This document shows positions 16,100 to 25,866 of a stretch of 62,495 nucleotides of DNA, one piece after another. The position numbers and the translations under genes were made by a program. The DNA is from Candidatus Acidiferrales bacterium (GTDB taxonomy: Bacteria; Acidobacteriota; Terriglobia; Acidiferrales; UBA7541), in assembly GCA_030037335.1 (NCBI GenBank), contig JASHRN010000249.1, positions 1 to 62,495 of the forward strand, read 5' to 3'. The notes below the pieces were generated by a model. The model had not been told where the DNA came from. It searched no databases and saw nothing but the letters and a program-made list of their open reading frames with translations. Position 1 is the stretch's first letter, and the number at the start of each line of letters is the position of its first letter.

Positions 16100-19000
16100 T
16101 CAATTCGGGTTGTGTACTGCAGGTGCTTGTCCGGGCGAGTCGTGTCGATAATGAAAGAGATAGCTGGATGGCGGAGCGCCCGAGACGGCACGAGTATCGT
16201 AGAGCAAGCGATACCTTAAATGACGAACATCGCTCGGGAAGCTGATGCCCGCCGGATATGGATAAAAATGAAGCGTATGTATCGGCAGCGGAGCGACCGT
16301 GCCGCCAAACTTTGCGTAGAAATCCATGTCCTTGTCGAAACCATCTGCGTAGAAGAAATAATCGCGGGTCCAGCCAGAGGGTAGCCTCGGAAGCGTGGCT
16401 GGGTTGAAGTCGAGGGCCACTTCGTCGCCGGATCCGAAGATTACATATTCCTCATCGGCTCGCTTCAGCAGTGTCAGCACGTCGCCATAGCGCGTGTAGT
16501 TTCCAGTTTGCTGCGCGTACGGACCCGTGGAGCTGACCTCATCGTAGTTGTAACTCAAATCCGCGGGAGTGCTGCCTTCGGTGTATTGCGGATAACCCCG
16601 AAATTCGAGCCGAGCGTTTGCAAGAGGGACCTCCGAAACGCGGTAGGGAGTGTTCGCGGGCGAATTGTCGATAAGAATTCGATCCCAATAGATCTTCAGG
16701 TTGGTGACGATGCGAATGCGGCGCGTGCCAGGAGGGATTTTCCCGGTGAGATCGGCGGTCATCGTGCGCTCCAGGCCGGCAGGGAAACCGATGTCATCAA
16801 TGACGCGATGCCAGTGTCCCGATGAATCGAGAGCCTCAACATATGGCGAAATCGGTTTGAAACCAGCGTGCCACGCGGCATAGAGCGAAGTCGCGGAAAA
16901 ATAGTCTGTGAAGCCGTCAAGTACCAGTTGCAACCGATTGCGTGGATTCCACGCGCCGAGGTCAAGCTCGACCCAGTGCAGATTCGCGAACCCATCGTAG
17001 GGCAATGTGGTGAACCCCTTCACGAATTGATGGTCAGTTTTAAAGAGCAACGGAAGAACATTGTGCCCCTGCGAGTCCCAGGCGCCCACAGGCGGGTGCG
17101 CGCCGCGAGTGGCGAAAACTTTGAAGGTTGGGAATGGCGGATACATCGCGAAATGCGCGTTTGGATACACATCCACGTCAGCAGGATGGTCAATCGCGAG
17201 AAGCCGGACCTCATTCAGATAATCCAGTTCCTCCATCGGCTCAAGAAGGCGGAAACTCAGGAAGCCGTTTCTCGGCTGAACTGCGGAGCGATCAACTTTC
17301 AAATATTCCTTCGGGTTCGATATGTTGCGCTCACCGGGTGTGAGCCAGTGGCCCAGGATTCCTGGGCCGAGCATATCGGAAATAAACTGAAAAGTGTGCC
17401 CATTCCAGGAGAACAGCAGTGGACAGGAGCTGCCTTTGCGGTCGAGTTCGGCGATGGAATGCGTGGAATTTGCCGGGAGATTGATTTCGTCCTGGAGGAC
17501 GCCGGTGGGCCACAACATGCGAACAATGTCCGCTTGTTGTGCGCCGTTCAATCCGACGGTCGTTGATGTATCGCTTTGACCAAGGTAGCCGGATGCGGCA
17601 GAAATTTCCATTTTTTGCTGAAGAGTCCCCGCAAACACAGTGACCTTCGTTCCGATGGCGCTCTTGTTATCGGCAAGGCCATGCAACGCAAGCCGCAACC
17701 AATGATTGTGATTGCCTCCAATATTTCGCAGCAGCACAGGAGGCCCCGCGCTTTGAGTGATTAGCAGACTCGGCGCACCGTCGCCGAAGAAATCCGCGGT
17801 GACAATCGAGCGAGGGTGGATCAGATGAATTTTGTCGAGACCCACTTCCCCCGTGGCGTTGCGGAAACCAGCGGATCCTTCGTTGCGAAACAATGCGATG
17901 TGCCCCGCGCCAGACGAATCTTCGCCCACCGCAGCGAGGTCAATCCAGCCATCATTATCGTAATCGAAAGCGGCCAGGCCCCAGGCCCGAACCCAGTCGA
18001 GTTTCGGCAAATTGACAGCTTCAAACCTTTTTCCGTCAACGTTACGCCACAGGGACAAAGCTGGCGCCGAACGATGGGTGAAAGCGATGTCCATCCAGTT
18101 GTCTTTGTTGAAGTCGAAGACAACTGCTCCTATGGCTGGCGAAATTGCAGAAGCCCACGGACGCACCGCACTAAAGCGTCCTTTACGCGGATTTAGATAT
18201 ATAACTGGCGGAAGGGAAATGTTTGTGATGACCAGATCCACGGCCCGGTCATTGTTAATATCGCTGGCCGTGCTTCCCCAGCTTGCGGGGCCGTCGAGGC
18301 CAGTCTGCGCGGCAACTTCGGCAAACGTTCCATTGCCATTGTTACGCCACATCTCACCAAGACCTTTTGCGTCTGTCCGCCCGCCCGAAAACGATCGGTC
18401 GTCTTCGGATGCACGAGCCACGTAAAGATCCAGATTCCCGTCATGGTCATAGTCAACGAAAGTGATTCCCATCGGCTGACCAGTAACGTGAATTCCCGAA
18501 GAGGCAGTGACATCAAGAAATCTTCCGTTACCTTGGTTGTGAAAAAGCGCCACTCCACCCACATAACTGACAGCGAGGTCAACTCGGCCGTCATTGTCGT
18601 AATCGCCAGCCGTGCATCCCCTGCCGACGCCGGCGAGAGTAATGCCGGATTGCGCGGTCACGTCTTGGAAGTGGCCATTGCCGAGGTTGCGATAGAGCGC
18701 GGGATGCCCGTTGCCGTCGGCATTGACAAGGAAAATGTCTGGATGGCCGTCGCCATCGAAATCCAATACGCAGGCGCCCGCACCTAGAGAGGATGTGGCC
18801 GAATTCTGGCGCAGCGCCGCATCGAGAGGTTCAGCTTTCTCGGGTAATCCGGATTCCGACGTAACGTCCACGAAGCGCACCTTGCTTGCCGGCGGCACAA
18901 GCTCGATGCCGGGCGCCACTTCCTCGACCAAGGAATACTTTCCTTGATCGCCATAAACCCTGCTCATGGGAGTGCCGATTTTTTTCTGCGTTTCGCTTTC

Positions 19001-19651
19001 GAAGCGCGCCAGATATTCGCGAGCGCGGGGAGTGTTTCCGGAGCGCTGATACGCTTGAGCGATGGCGAACGCGGCTGAAGCGTGAAAGGGATTGAGTTTC
19101 AGTGTAACTTCAAATGCTGCGATGGCTTTTGCGTAGTCGCGTAGGGCCATGTAGCCTTGGCCGAGAAAATAATGTGCGTCCGGGTCGCTGGGATCGAGAG
19201 CGGTCACTCGCTGGAAGTCGGCGATAGAAGCATCGAAGTGACCTAGAGAATTTTCCAGCAGGCCGAGATTGTACCAAACGCGCGGGTTCTTGGGATCGCG
19301 CGCGGCGGCATCATTCAGAATCGATTGGGCTTCGGTAAATTGCTGCAAATTGAAAAGAGCGATCGCTTCATTCAGGCGAGCAGCGTAAAGGTGCGGATCG
19401 AGTGAGTAGGCTTTTCTGAATTCTTCCAGCGCCGATTGTTGCTGCTGGCGATTCATGTAAGCAACGCCAAGATTATTGTCTTCTGCCGCCTCGGTTTTCG
19501 AGGAAACGGACACTGATTGTGCGGAAACCCGCGAGCGGGCCAACCAGAAAACGCCCGCGCATACGATGCCGGCGATCAGAGCGAAGCCGGACAACGCTCG
19601 CCATGCTCTTCTTCGTTTCTTAGTTTTTTGCGTAAGGACTCGTTGCGACAA
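16100..19651 (-). CDS. TPR - FG-GAP - ASPIC/UnbV protein with large unknown C-terminal region
   Basis: The protein has 1183 residues. It starts at TTG 19651 (AGAAGG about 9 bases upstream), overlapping the end of the previous gene by 32 bases. A basic N-terminus and one membrane helix (FALIAGIVCAGVFWLA) anchor it. Residues about 50-200 hold TPR units (ARDPKNPRVWYNLGLLENSL, LDPSDPDAHYFLGQGYMALR). FG-GAP propeller motifs follow from about 290 (DFDGDGHPDIFLVNADG, DYDHDGNLDLYVARAS), then ASPIC/UnbV (NKSAIGTKVTVFAGT... MLWPTG). The last about 430 residues (CPLLFSWNGHTFQFISDMLG onward) are conserved-looking but unassigned. As a fusion it combines what its two operon neighbours carry separately: TPRs and an ASPIC propeller. 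Confidence 0.88.
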   Translation of the reverse strand: MSQRVLTQKTKKRRRAWRALSGFALIAGIVCAGVFWLARSRVSAQSVSVSSKTEAAEDNNLGVAYMNRQQQQSALEEFRKAYSLDPHLYAARLNEAIALFNLQQFTEAQSILNDAAARDPKNPRVWYNLGLLENSLGHFDASIADFQRVTALDPSDPDAHYFLGQGYMALRDYAKAIAAFEVTLKLNPFHASAAFAIAQAYQRSGNTPRAREYLARFESETQKKIGTPMSRVYGDQGKYSLVEEVAPGIELVPPASKVRFVDVTSESGLPEKAEPLDAALRQNSATSSLGAGACVLDFDGDGHPDIFLVNADGNGHPALYRNLGNGHFQDVTAQSGITLAGVGRGCTAGDYDNDGRVDLAVSYVGGVALFHNQGNGRFLDVTASSGIHVTGQPMGITFVDYDHDGNLDLYVARASEDDRSFSGGRTDAKGLGEMWRNNGNGTFAEVAAQTGLDGPASWGSTASDINNDRAVDLVITNISLPPVIYLNPRKGRFSAVRPWASAISPAIGAVVFDFNKDNWMDIAFTHRSAPALSLWRNVDGKRFEAVNLPKLDWVRAWGLAAFDYDNDGWIDLAAVGEDSSGAGHIALFRNEGSAGFRNATGEVGLDKIHLIHPRSIVTADFFGDGAPSLLITQSAGPPVLLRNIGGNHNHWLRLALHGLADNKSAIGTKVTVFAGTLQQKMEISAASGYLGQSDTSTTVGLNGAQQADIVRMLWPTGVLQDEINLPANSTHSIAELDRKGSSCPLLFSWNGHTFQFISDMLGPGILGHWLTPGERNISNPKEYLKVDRSAVQPRNGFLSFRLLEPMEELDYLNEVRLLAIDHPADVDVYPNAHFAMYPPFPTFKVFATRGAHPPVGAWDSQGHNVLPLLFKTDHQFVKGFTTLPYDGFANLHWVELDLGAWNPRNRLQLVLDGFTDYFSATSLYAAWHAGFKPISPYVEALDSSGHWHRVIDDIGFPAGLERTMTADLTGKIPPGTRRIRIVTNLKIYWDRILIDNSPANTPYRVSEVPLANARLEFRGYPQYTEGSTPADLSYNYDEVSSTGPYAQQTGNYTRYGDVLTLLKRADEEYVIFGSGDEVALDFNPATLPRLPSGWTRDYFFYADGFDKDMDFYAKFGGTVAPLPIHTLHFYPYPAGISFPSDVRHLRYRLLYDTRAVSGAPPSSYLFHYRHDSPGQAPAVHNPN

Positions 19652-21323
19652 TGCCGGCGCCTTCTTTTATGGTAATGGTCTGCCCAGCGGAGACGTTCGC
19701 GAGATGATCGATTTGGCCGCTCGGCCAGCGGATTTCCACTTTGTCCGCGCGCGTATTCTGGCCGAGACCGAACGTTAAGGCAAGCTCGCTGGAGGACAAG
19801 TAGCTCGATCCACTGGTCAGCATCTTATCCTGCGTCATTCCACCCGCAGTGACGCGCACGACGGAGTCGAGCCCGTCACGGTTCGACTTGGTGCCCACAA
19901 GCTTGATGCGCAGGCTCTCGTTTGTCCCGCCCACGTTGCGAAAGAGCGCCGCCGGGCCAGCATTCGTGGAGATGAGCACATCCAGCCTGCCATCGTTGAA
20001 GACATCGGCGTAAGCGGCGCCACGGTCCACGCGCGGCAGATTGAATGCAGTTCCCATTTGGGAGGTAACATCGGCAAATTTTCCGCCGCTCAGGTTGCGA
20101 AACAGCAGCGGCGGCTCCGCGTAATGCACTTGTCGCTGAACGACCTGAATGTCGCTCTGGATGTGGCCGTTTGCGACGAAGATGTCCGGCCAGCCGTCGT
20201 TGTCATAATCGAAAAAAAAGCACCCGAAACCGAGCGTCAGCAGGCTTGAGCGGCCGATTTCAGAATGAGGAGCCTCATCAACGAAGAGGCCGTTGCCTTC
20301 GTTGTGATAGAGCGCCAGCATCTGATTCGAGAAGTTTGTGATCAGAAGGCTGGAGTATCCGGAATGGTCGTAGTCCGCAGCCGCCGTGCCCATACCCGCG
20401 CGGGCAACGCCGTTTTCACTGAAGCCCACGCCGGACATCACCGCCTTCTCGGTGAATGTTCCATCATGGTTGTTGATGTATAGCTTGTTCGGTTCCGTGT
20501 CATTGCTGATGAAAATATCGGGCCAGCCGTCGTTGTTCGCATCGAAGATGGTAATGCCTAAACTCTTTGACGTAGGATCGTAAAGGCCCGCCTGCTTGGT
20601 AACGTCTGTAAAAGTCCCATCGCCATTGTTGCGCCACAGACGCAAAGACGCGCCATTGTAAGACTGAGGCGTGCAATAGGATTTCGTCCGCCCATCGAGC
20701 GTGCAATAGATGTCTGTTTGTGGCGTCCACTGCACGTAATTTGCCACCAGCAGGTCGAGCCGGCCATTTCGCTCATAGTCGATCCACGCAGCGCTGGTGC
20801 TGAACTCGTTTGGCCCCCACAACCCTGCCTGCTTGGTTACATCCGTGAACGTACCGTTACAGTTGTTGCGAAAGAGATGATTTTGCCCAACCGCAGTGAC
20901 AAAGATATCGTCGCACCCGTCGTTGTTGTAATCGCCGACGGCTACACCCATCCCGTACATTTCCACGTCCAGCCCGGCTTGACGCGTCACGTCGGTAAAA
21001 GTGCCGTCATGATTGTTGCGGTAAAGGCTCATATATGTGTGGCGTCGCACATGGCCCGGCCAATCTTTGCCATTGATCAGGAGGATGTCCGGCCAGCCAT
21101 CCTTGTTGTAGTCGATAAACGCAACGCCGGAGCCCAGTGCTTCCGGAAGCCACATTTTCCCAAATGTGCCATTATTGTGAATGAAATGGATGCCAGCAGT
21201 TCGCGTAACGTCCTCGAAGTGAATTTGTGATGAAGACATTTTTTTCGCGTGCAACGTGGCCAATGAAGAAACCAAAAACACGACAGCCAGGGCCGACAAG
21301 AATTTTCGACCGACTGGCCCCAT
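19620..21323 (-). CDS. FG-GAP/VCBS repeat protein with ASPIC/UnbV C-terminus (CRTAC1-like)
   Basis: The protein has 567 residues from ATG 21323, whose first base is the last base of the upstream TGA (TGATG), so translation is probably coupled; a TTG one codon earlier is also open. A signal peptide (FLSALAVVFLVSSLATLHAKK) directs export. The body has repeated propeller motifs (DYNKDGWPDILLINGKDWPG, DYNNDGCDDIFVTAVG, DANNDGWPDIFISND, DYDNDGWPDIFVANG) and an ASPIC/UnbV end (SNRDGLDSVVRVTAGG... LTFGLGQ... IRWPSG). It is closely similar in layout to the protein at 6039-7772, suggesting duplication. Its place between a multiheme cytochrome and a TPR-propeller fusion suggests a shared envelope complex, which is inference. 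Confidence 0.9.
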   Translation of the reverse strand: MGPVGRKFLSALAVVFLVSSLATLHAKKMSSSQIHFEDVTRTAGIHFIHNNGTFGKMWLPEALGSGVAFIDYNKDGWPDILLINGKDWPGHVRRHTYMSLYRNNHDGTFTDVTRQAGLDVEMYGMGVAVGDYNNDGCDDIFVTAVGQNHLFRNNCNGTFTDVTKQAGLWGPNEFSTSAAWIDYERNGRLDLLVANYVQWTPQTDIYCTLDGRTKSYCTPQSYNGASLRLWRNNGDGTFTDVTKQAGLYDPTSKSLGITIFDANNDGWPDIFISNDTEPNKLYINNHDGTFTEKAVMSGVGFSENGVARAGMGTAAADYDHSGYSSLLITNFSNQMLALYHNEGNGLFVDEAPHSEIGRSSLLTLGFGCFFFDYDNDGWPDIFVANGHIQSDIQVVQRQVHYAEPPLLFRNLSGGKFADVTSQMGTAFNLPRVDRGAAYADVFNDGRLDVLISTNAGPAALFRNVGGTNESLRIKLVGTKSNRDGLDSVVRVTAGGMTQDKMLTSGSSYLSSSELALTFGLGQNTRADKVEIRWPSGQIDHLANVSAGQTITIKEGAGIVATSPYAKN

Positions 21324-24178
21324 CAACGGGAGGCCTTCTGCTTTCCGAATATGGAGTAGCTTGGAGCAGTCGGCTTCAACGGTGCGGAATCGATCTCATG
21401 AATTGGCTGACGTTCATTGTTATCGTCCGGATGTGACCGGAGATACGGGCCAGTCAGAGCGTCCTCTGCTTCGTTAGCCTTGAAACGCAAATACCTCACT
21501 TCGTATTTTTGAGACTGAGCCGTCTGGCCGAGTCCGTTGTAGCAGAGCATCAAGTTGTAATTTGCTTCGATGTCCTCGGGGTCGATTTGCAGCACCGCCT
21601 GAAATTGCCGGACGGCGTCCGCATAGCGCCGCTCGAGAAACAGAGTCCGGCCAAGATCGTTCCGCGCCACGCGGTCGTTTGGATATTGCTGCAGCGCAAT
21701 TCCCAATTGAGCGATAGCTGCATCGTATTGCCCCTCATCCCGCAGCACGTTTGCGTAAAAGAAGTGAGCACTGGCTAGAGTGGGTGACACCTTAAGTGCT
21801 TGCTTCAGTACCTGCTCTGCGCCCGGTAAATTTCCTTCTTGCAGACGCACGCGTCCCATATTCACCCAGCCATCGCCGCGGTTCGGTGCGGCTTGCGCCA
21901 CTTTCTCGAACGCTGCCTCGGCGCCTTGCAAGTCTCCCTGCAAAAGCAGTCCGATGCCATAATCATTCCAGCGTTCCCAGTCGGAAGCTTCCACATCCAC
22001 GTGCGGCCGCGGTAACGGAGCAGTTGCCGGCAACACATTCAGTTCCACCGTGTCCTGCGCCATCACAACAATAGGCAGGTCGGGAATACCCGGCCGCTTG
22101 CCGGAATCGCCTTGCGTCTTTCCTGAGAAAACCCATTTCGTATCGTCATAGCTAGGCGATACAGCCGCATTAACTCCGTCTGGATCGTGCACGCCGGCAA
22201 ACGAGAACTGCGTGAACCACCAGCTGAACTTCCGGTAATTCAGTTTCGCAGTCAGGGTGATGCGATTGCCGGCGTCCTTCGGGATATACAAGCGATAATG
22301 AACGGTATCCGCCGCACCGGGGGGAATCAGGTGCACGTAAACGACTGCACGCTCGGCCCAGGCGTTGCGTTTGTTGATCGGATTGCCGTGCGAATCGATG
22401 AGCAGCGCTCGATAAAACTGCGCGCCGCGATCCACCGGTCCATTGCCTTCACCGTTCGGACCCGCCTCGCCGCTCCAGAAAATTGTGCGCCCATTTTCAT
22501 CCTTAGCCTGGAGTTCGATCCAAAGATCGAAGGCATCGATCGTTCCGCCGGGGAAAAAGTGCCCTACACCTCGCGTGCGGACCACCACATCTAAACGCTC
22601 GGTATCTCCGCGACGAACCTGCATCGGAAAACGGCCGAAAGGAGCGCTGAGTACTGAGGCTGGAGTGGCGAACTGTTCTTGCCCTGCCGGCGCTTCGAAT
22701 TCCGATTCCTCTCCTACGCCAAACGTCGTCTGCGCTTGTGGAAAGCCGCTGGGAACGCCTCCGGCTGACGGCGCGTTTGCCCTCCCGGTTTGCGGCTGCT
22801 CGGGTGAAATTCCGAAAATGTCGATGCTGACTTGGTTGTCCTTCAGAAATTTCTCCACTGTCTCGAGCTGCTCGGCATCCTCATTTTCGTAAGGAAGCGC
22901 CGTATTGGCTGCCGGAAAGCGGTGCGAATCAATCAGTCCGGCATAATTGCCGAAATCGTCCGACCGCACTTTCGGCATGTGACAATCCGTGCAGGTTTCC
23001 GGATGAGGCGGATAATAAAATGACCGCGCACCCTCGCCGGAGATTCCGCTCGCCTGCCAGTTATCGTACTCGTTGAATCCGCGTGTCCAACGATAATGAT
23101 TCACGGGAAAATCCAGATGCACCTTGTGACAGGACGAGCAGAATGCTGCCGTCTGTTTCTTCACAAATGGCTTCATGAATACCCGGCGATGCGGCTCCGG
23201 GTTCAACTTCAACAGAAAATCGACCAAACCATGCACTACCGGGTTCTGGCTTGTCGCGAGATCATTCAGAGGAGGGTATTCGAGAACATAACCGTTCTGG
23301 CCCATCGTCGATTGCACCGCAACAATCGAATGGCACATCACACAGCCCAAGCCCGCCTGTCCCTCCGGCGTATTCTCAATTTCCCGAACCGGCCGGTCGA
23401 ACATCCCCGTCAAAAGCAAAGCAGGATCATGGCAGCCGGCGCACCACTTCGACGGCTGGATACCGACCGTGTCCTGCATGTACTCAATGCTCTTCCGGTA
23501 CCACTGATTGTTAAATGAGGAGAAATGATGCGCGGAACCTTCCCACTGGTGATATATGTCCTGATGACACTGCTTGCAAGTCTCGGACTCCAGGAAGAAC
23601 TTCTTCGGAATTTTTGCATTGTTTGCCACTTCGACCGAGCCAGGAAAAAAGGAGCCTGCAGCCCCTCCGCCCTCTTCATTCATCGTCGCGGGAGCAATGC
23701 TAGGATTGCCAATCTTGAAAGAAGATTGCCAGGGAATATTGCGCGCCCACCATGCGCCAAAGGCAATGGCTGCGAACAACACGATGACCGTGGACCAGCG
23801 CACCGCACCGCTTATCGCAGCTCCGAACAAACGCTTCTTCCGCGCCAAAGAACCGAATAGCAGAACGACGCCAAAAGTGCTGAACGCGATGTGTACACCG
23901 AGCAGTGGAAAGTCATTGCGTGGCGTTCCGGTAAAAATCAGCGCGATGCCAATGCCACCCCCGGCCGCCAAAAGGCTCCACGCCGCACGATCGAGCGACG
24001 CCGATTCGCGCCAGATTCTGCCCGAGAGAAAAAAGAGGACTAAGAGAAATCCAATTCCAGCAAGCAGATGTAAGGCGACGAAGGCATAGTAGTGGATCGT
24101 CGGAGTCGGCCATGCATATTCATAAACTGCTGTAAGAAACAGGACAGCAAGCAGGCCTGGAGCGGTCTTCCTCATCAT
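21323..24178 (-). CDS. Membrane-anchored pentaheme c-type cytochrome with C-terminal TPR domain
   Basis: The protein has 951 residues from ATG 24178 (ATG 24175 and TTG 24208 are alternatives; none has a clear ribosome site). The N-terminal 150 residues hold about four to five membrane helices. Five CxxCH heme-binding motifs follow at residues about 201 (CKQCH), 246 (CAGCH), 279 (CVMCH), 347 (CSSCH) and 396 (CTDCH), in a cytochrome c554-like arrangement. A beta-rich segment (VRRGDTERLDVVVRTRGVGH FFPGG begins it) precedes TPR repeats in the last 240 residues. The expected role is periplasmic electron transfer; the electron donor is unknown. It is the first gene of an overlapping three-gene unit with two FG-GAP/ASPIC proteins. 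Confidence 0.88.
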   Translation of the reverse strand: MMRKTAPGLLAVLFLTAVYEYAWPTPTIHYYAFVALHLLAGIGFLLVLFFLSGRIWRESASLDRAAWSLLAAGGGIGIALIFTGTPRNDFPLLGVHIAFSTFGVVLLFGSLARKKRLFGAAISGAVRWSTVIVLFAAIAFGAWWARNIPWQSSFKIGNPSIAPATMNEEGGGAAGSFFPGSVEVANNAKIPKKFFLESETCKQCHQDIYHQWEGSAHHFSSFNNQWYRKSIEYMQDTVGIQPSKWCAGCHDPALLLTGMFDRPVREIENTPEGQAGLGCVMCHSIVAVQSTMGQNGYVLEYPPLNDLATSQNPVVHGLVDFLLKLNPEPHRRVFMKPFVKKQTAAFCSSCHKVHLDFPVNHYRWTRGFNEYDNWQASGISGEGARSFYYPPHPETCTDCHMPKVRSDDFGNYAGLIDSHRFPAANTALPYENEDAEQLETVEKFLKDNQVSIDIFGISPEQPQTGRANAPSAGGVPSGFPQAQTTFGVGEESEFEAPAGQEQFATPASVLSAPFGRFPMQVRRGDTERLDVVVRTRGVGHFFPGGTIDAFDLWIELQAKDENGRTIFWSGEAGPNGEGNGPVDRGAQFYRALLIDSHGNPINKRNAWAERAVVYVHLIPPGAADTVHYRLYIPKDAGNRITLTAKLNYRKFSWWFTQFSFAGVHDPDGVNAAVSPSYDDTKWVFSGKTQGDSGKRPGIPDLPIVVMAQDTVELNVLPATAPLPRPHVDVEASDWERWNDYGIGLLLQGDLQGAEAAFEKVAQAAPNRGDGWVNMGRVRLQEGNLPGAEQVLKQALKVSPTLASAHFFYANVLRDEGQYDAAIAQLGIALQQYPNDRVARNDLGRTLFLERRYADAVRQFQAVLQIDPEDIEANYNLMLCYNGLGQTAQSQKYEVRYLRFKANEAEDALTGPYLRSHPDDNNERQPIHEIDSAPLKPTAPSYSIFGKQKASR

Positions 24179-24366
24179 TTTTTGCAATCGAAAACCGGCG
24201 ATGTACAAGCCAATTTATAGAAACCTGAAGCTGCTGAATCCGACGAGCCTATCGAAGCTCCATCCTGTTTACAAGAGTCTTCGTCAGAAATTCGCTGAAT
24301 CCAATCGAGCGACACGGCAAGATGAATGCTAAACTCCCAGCTCATCCCTTATAAACGAGGGGCGTC

Positions 24367-25815
24367 ATGCACCAACAGGTCCAGCAGACCAAAAAGAATT
24401 TGACCTCTCTCTCTGCCGTCGAGATGGCGGAGGCGATTTCGAGCCGCGAAATAACACCGACAAGTTTGGTCGAAGCCCATCTCGAACGTATCGCACGCCT
24501 GAACCCTCAGCTCAACGCCTTCGTGCATCTCGATTTTGACGAAGCGCGTCGTCAGGCTGAGCAGGCCGACGCAGCCCTGAAGTCCACCGCCCCATTAGGG
24601 CCGCTGCATGGAGTGCCGTTGACAATCAAGAGCTCAATCGACGTTGCCGGGTGGCCCTGCAACTGCGGTTCGCGTCTGCGCGTTGACTATGTCGCAAGAA
24701 GCGACGCGCCCCTCGTTTCTCGTCTGCGCCGCGCCGGAGCGATCTTGCTTGGGAATACGAACGCTCCAGAGTTACTCATGGCTTATGAAACCGACAATCG
24801 CCTTGCGGGTCGCACGAATAACCCTTGGGATTTGAATCGAACGCCTGGCGGTTCGAGCGGAGGGGAAGCGGCCGCGATCGGAGCGCGCTGCTCGGCGGGA
24901 GGCGTGGGCAGCGACGGCGGCGGATCAATTCGGATACCTGCCCACTACAGTGGTATATGTGGCCTCAAGCCGACTCCGGGGCGGATTCCTGCCACCGGAC
25001 ATTTTCCTGAGTCAGCTGGACCATTCGCATCCCTTGGAGTTGTCGGCCCAATGGCGCGAACCATTGGCGATGTGAAGCTGCTCTTTGAAGTGATGGCCGG
25101 CCCGGACGATGGCGACCCCATGGCGGCGCCTGTGCCATATCTTCCTCCATCTGAGCAAGAGGTCCGTCAGTTGCGCATCGGATTCTTCGAGGATGACGGA
25201 CAAACCCCCGTGACCCAGGAAACGCGCGCTGCGGTGCGCAGAGCGGCTTCTGCTCTTCGGGCCTCCGGCCACGTTGTCGACGCGTTTCTACCGGACGAAT
25301 TGCCATTAATACACCGAGTTTGGTGGAATCTTTTCGGCCGCGCCGGGCAGCTTGCGCTGGGACCTTTGTACAAGGGAAGAGAAACGGAACTGAGCCCAAT
25401 CTTGCAGCAGTTCATCGGAATCGTGCGCGCTGAACCGCGATTGACCATCGACGAATTCATGGAAACGCTGCTCGACCGTGATGCTGTTCGCATCCGCTTT
25501 CTTCGCCAGATGCAACAGTACCCAATCCTCCTTTGTCCCGCATGCGCGATTCCGGCGTTCATTCACGGCGAAAGAGAATGGCAAATCGATGGTCGCGTGG
25601 TCACATACCTTGACGCGATGAGCTACAGCCAGTGGTTTAACACGCTGGGCAATCCGGCGGTGGTGGTGCCCGTAGGACGCTCGCCCGAGGGTCTTCCGAT
25701 CGGAGTGCAAATTGTTGGCCGGCCGTTCGCGGAAGAGACGGTACTCGCGGTTGCGCGACAGATTGAATCAAGCTGCAGCAATCGCACAGCACCTGCTCTC
25801 GCGCCGCTTGAATAA
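24367..25815 (+). CDS. Amidase (amidase signature family)
   Basis: The enzyme has 482 residues from ATG 24367 with GAGGGG about 7 bases upstream. It carries the Ser-cisSer-Lys catalytic triad of the amidase signature family: Lys88 in LTIKSSIDVAG, the cis-Ser at about 163 in GGSSGGE, and nucleophile Ser187 in GSDGGGSIRIP. It is cytoplasmic (no signal peptide) and hydrolyses an amide bond; the substrate cannot be predicted because the family is broad. GatA is unlikely since gatB and gatC are absent here. It converges on the deiodinase-like gene 50 bases downstream and is transcribed away from the cytochrome operon. Confidence 0.93.
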   Translation: MHQQVQQTKKNLTSLSAVEMAEAISSREITPTSLVEAHLERIARLNPQLNAFVHLDFDEARRQAEQADAALKSTAPLGPLHGVPLTIKSSIDVAGWPCNCGSRLRVDYVARSDAPLVSRLRRAGAILLGNTNAPELLMAYETDNRLAGRTNNPWDLNRTPGGSSGGEAAAIGARCSAGGVGSDGGGSIRIPAHYSGICGLKPTPGRIPATGHFPESAGPFASLGVVGPMARTIGDVKLLFEVMAGPDDGDPMAAPVPYLPPSEQEVRQLRIGFFEDDGQTPVTQETRAAVRRAASALRASGHVVDAFLPDELPLIHRVWWNLFGRAGQLALGPLYKGRETELSPILQQFIGIVRAEPRLTIDEFMETLLDRDAVRIRFLRQMQQYPILLCPACAIPAFIHGEREWQIDGRVVTYLDAMSYSQWFNTLGNPAVVVPVGRSPEGLPIGVQIVGRPFAEETVLAVARQIESSCSNRTAPALAPLE

Positions 25816-25866
25816 GCCCCATACAGAGGCGGCTCACAAATCGCTTAGCGGATCCTGCGCGCTAGT

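Noticed and set aside
24262-24272. GTTTAC half-site before the cytochrome operon as a fourth LacI-type site
   Set aside because: Only one half is present, with no symmetric partner.
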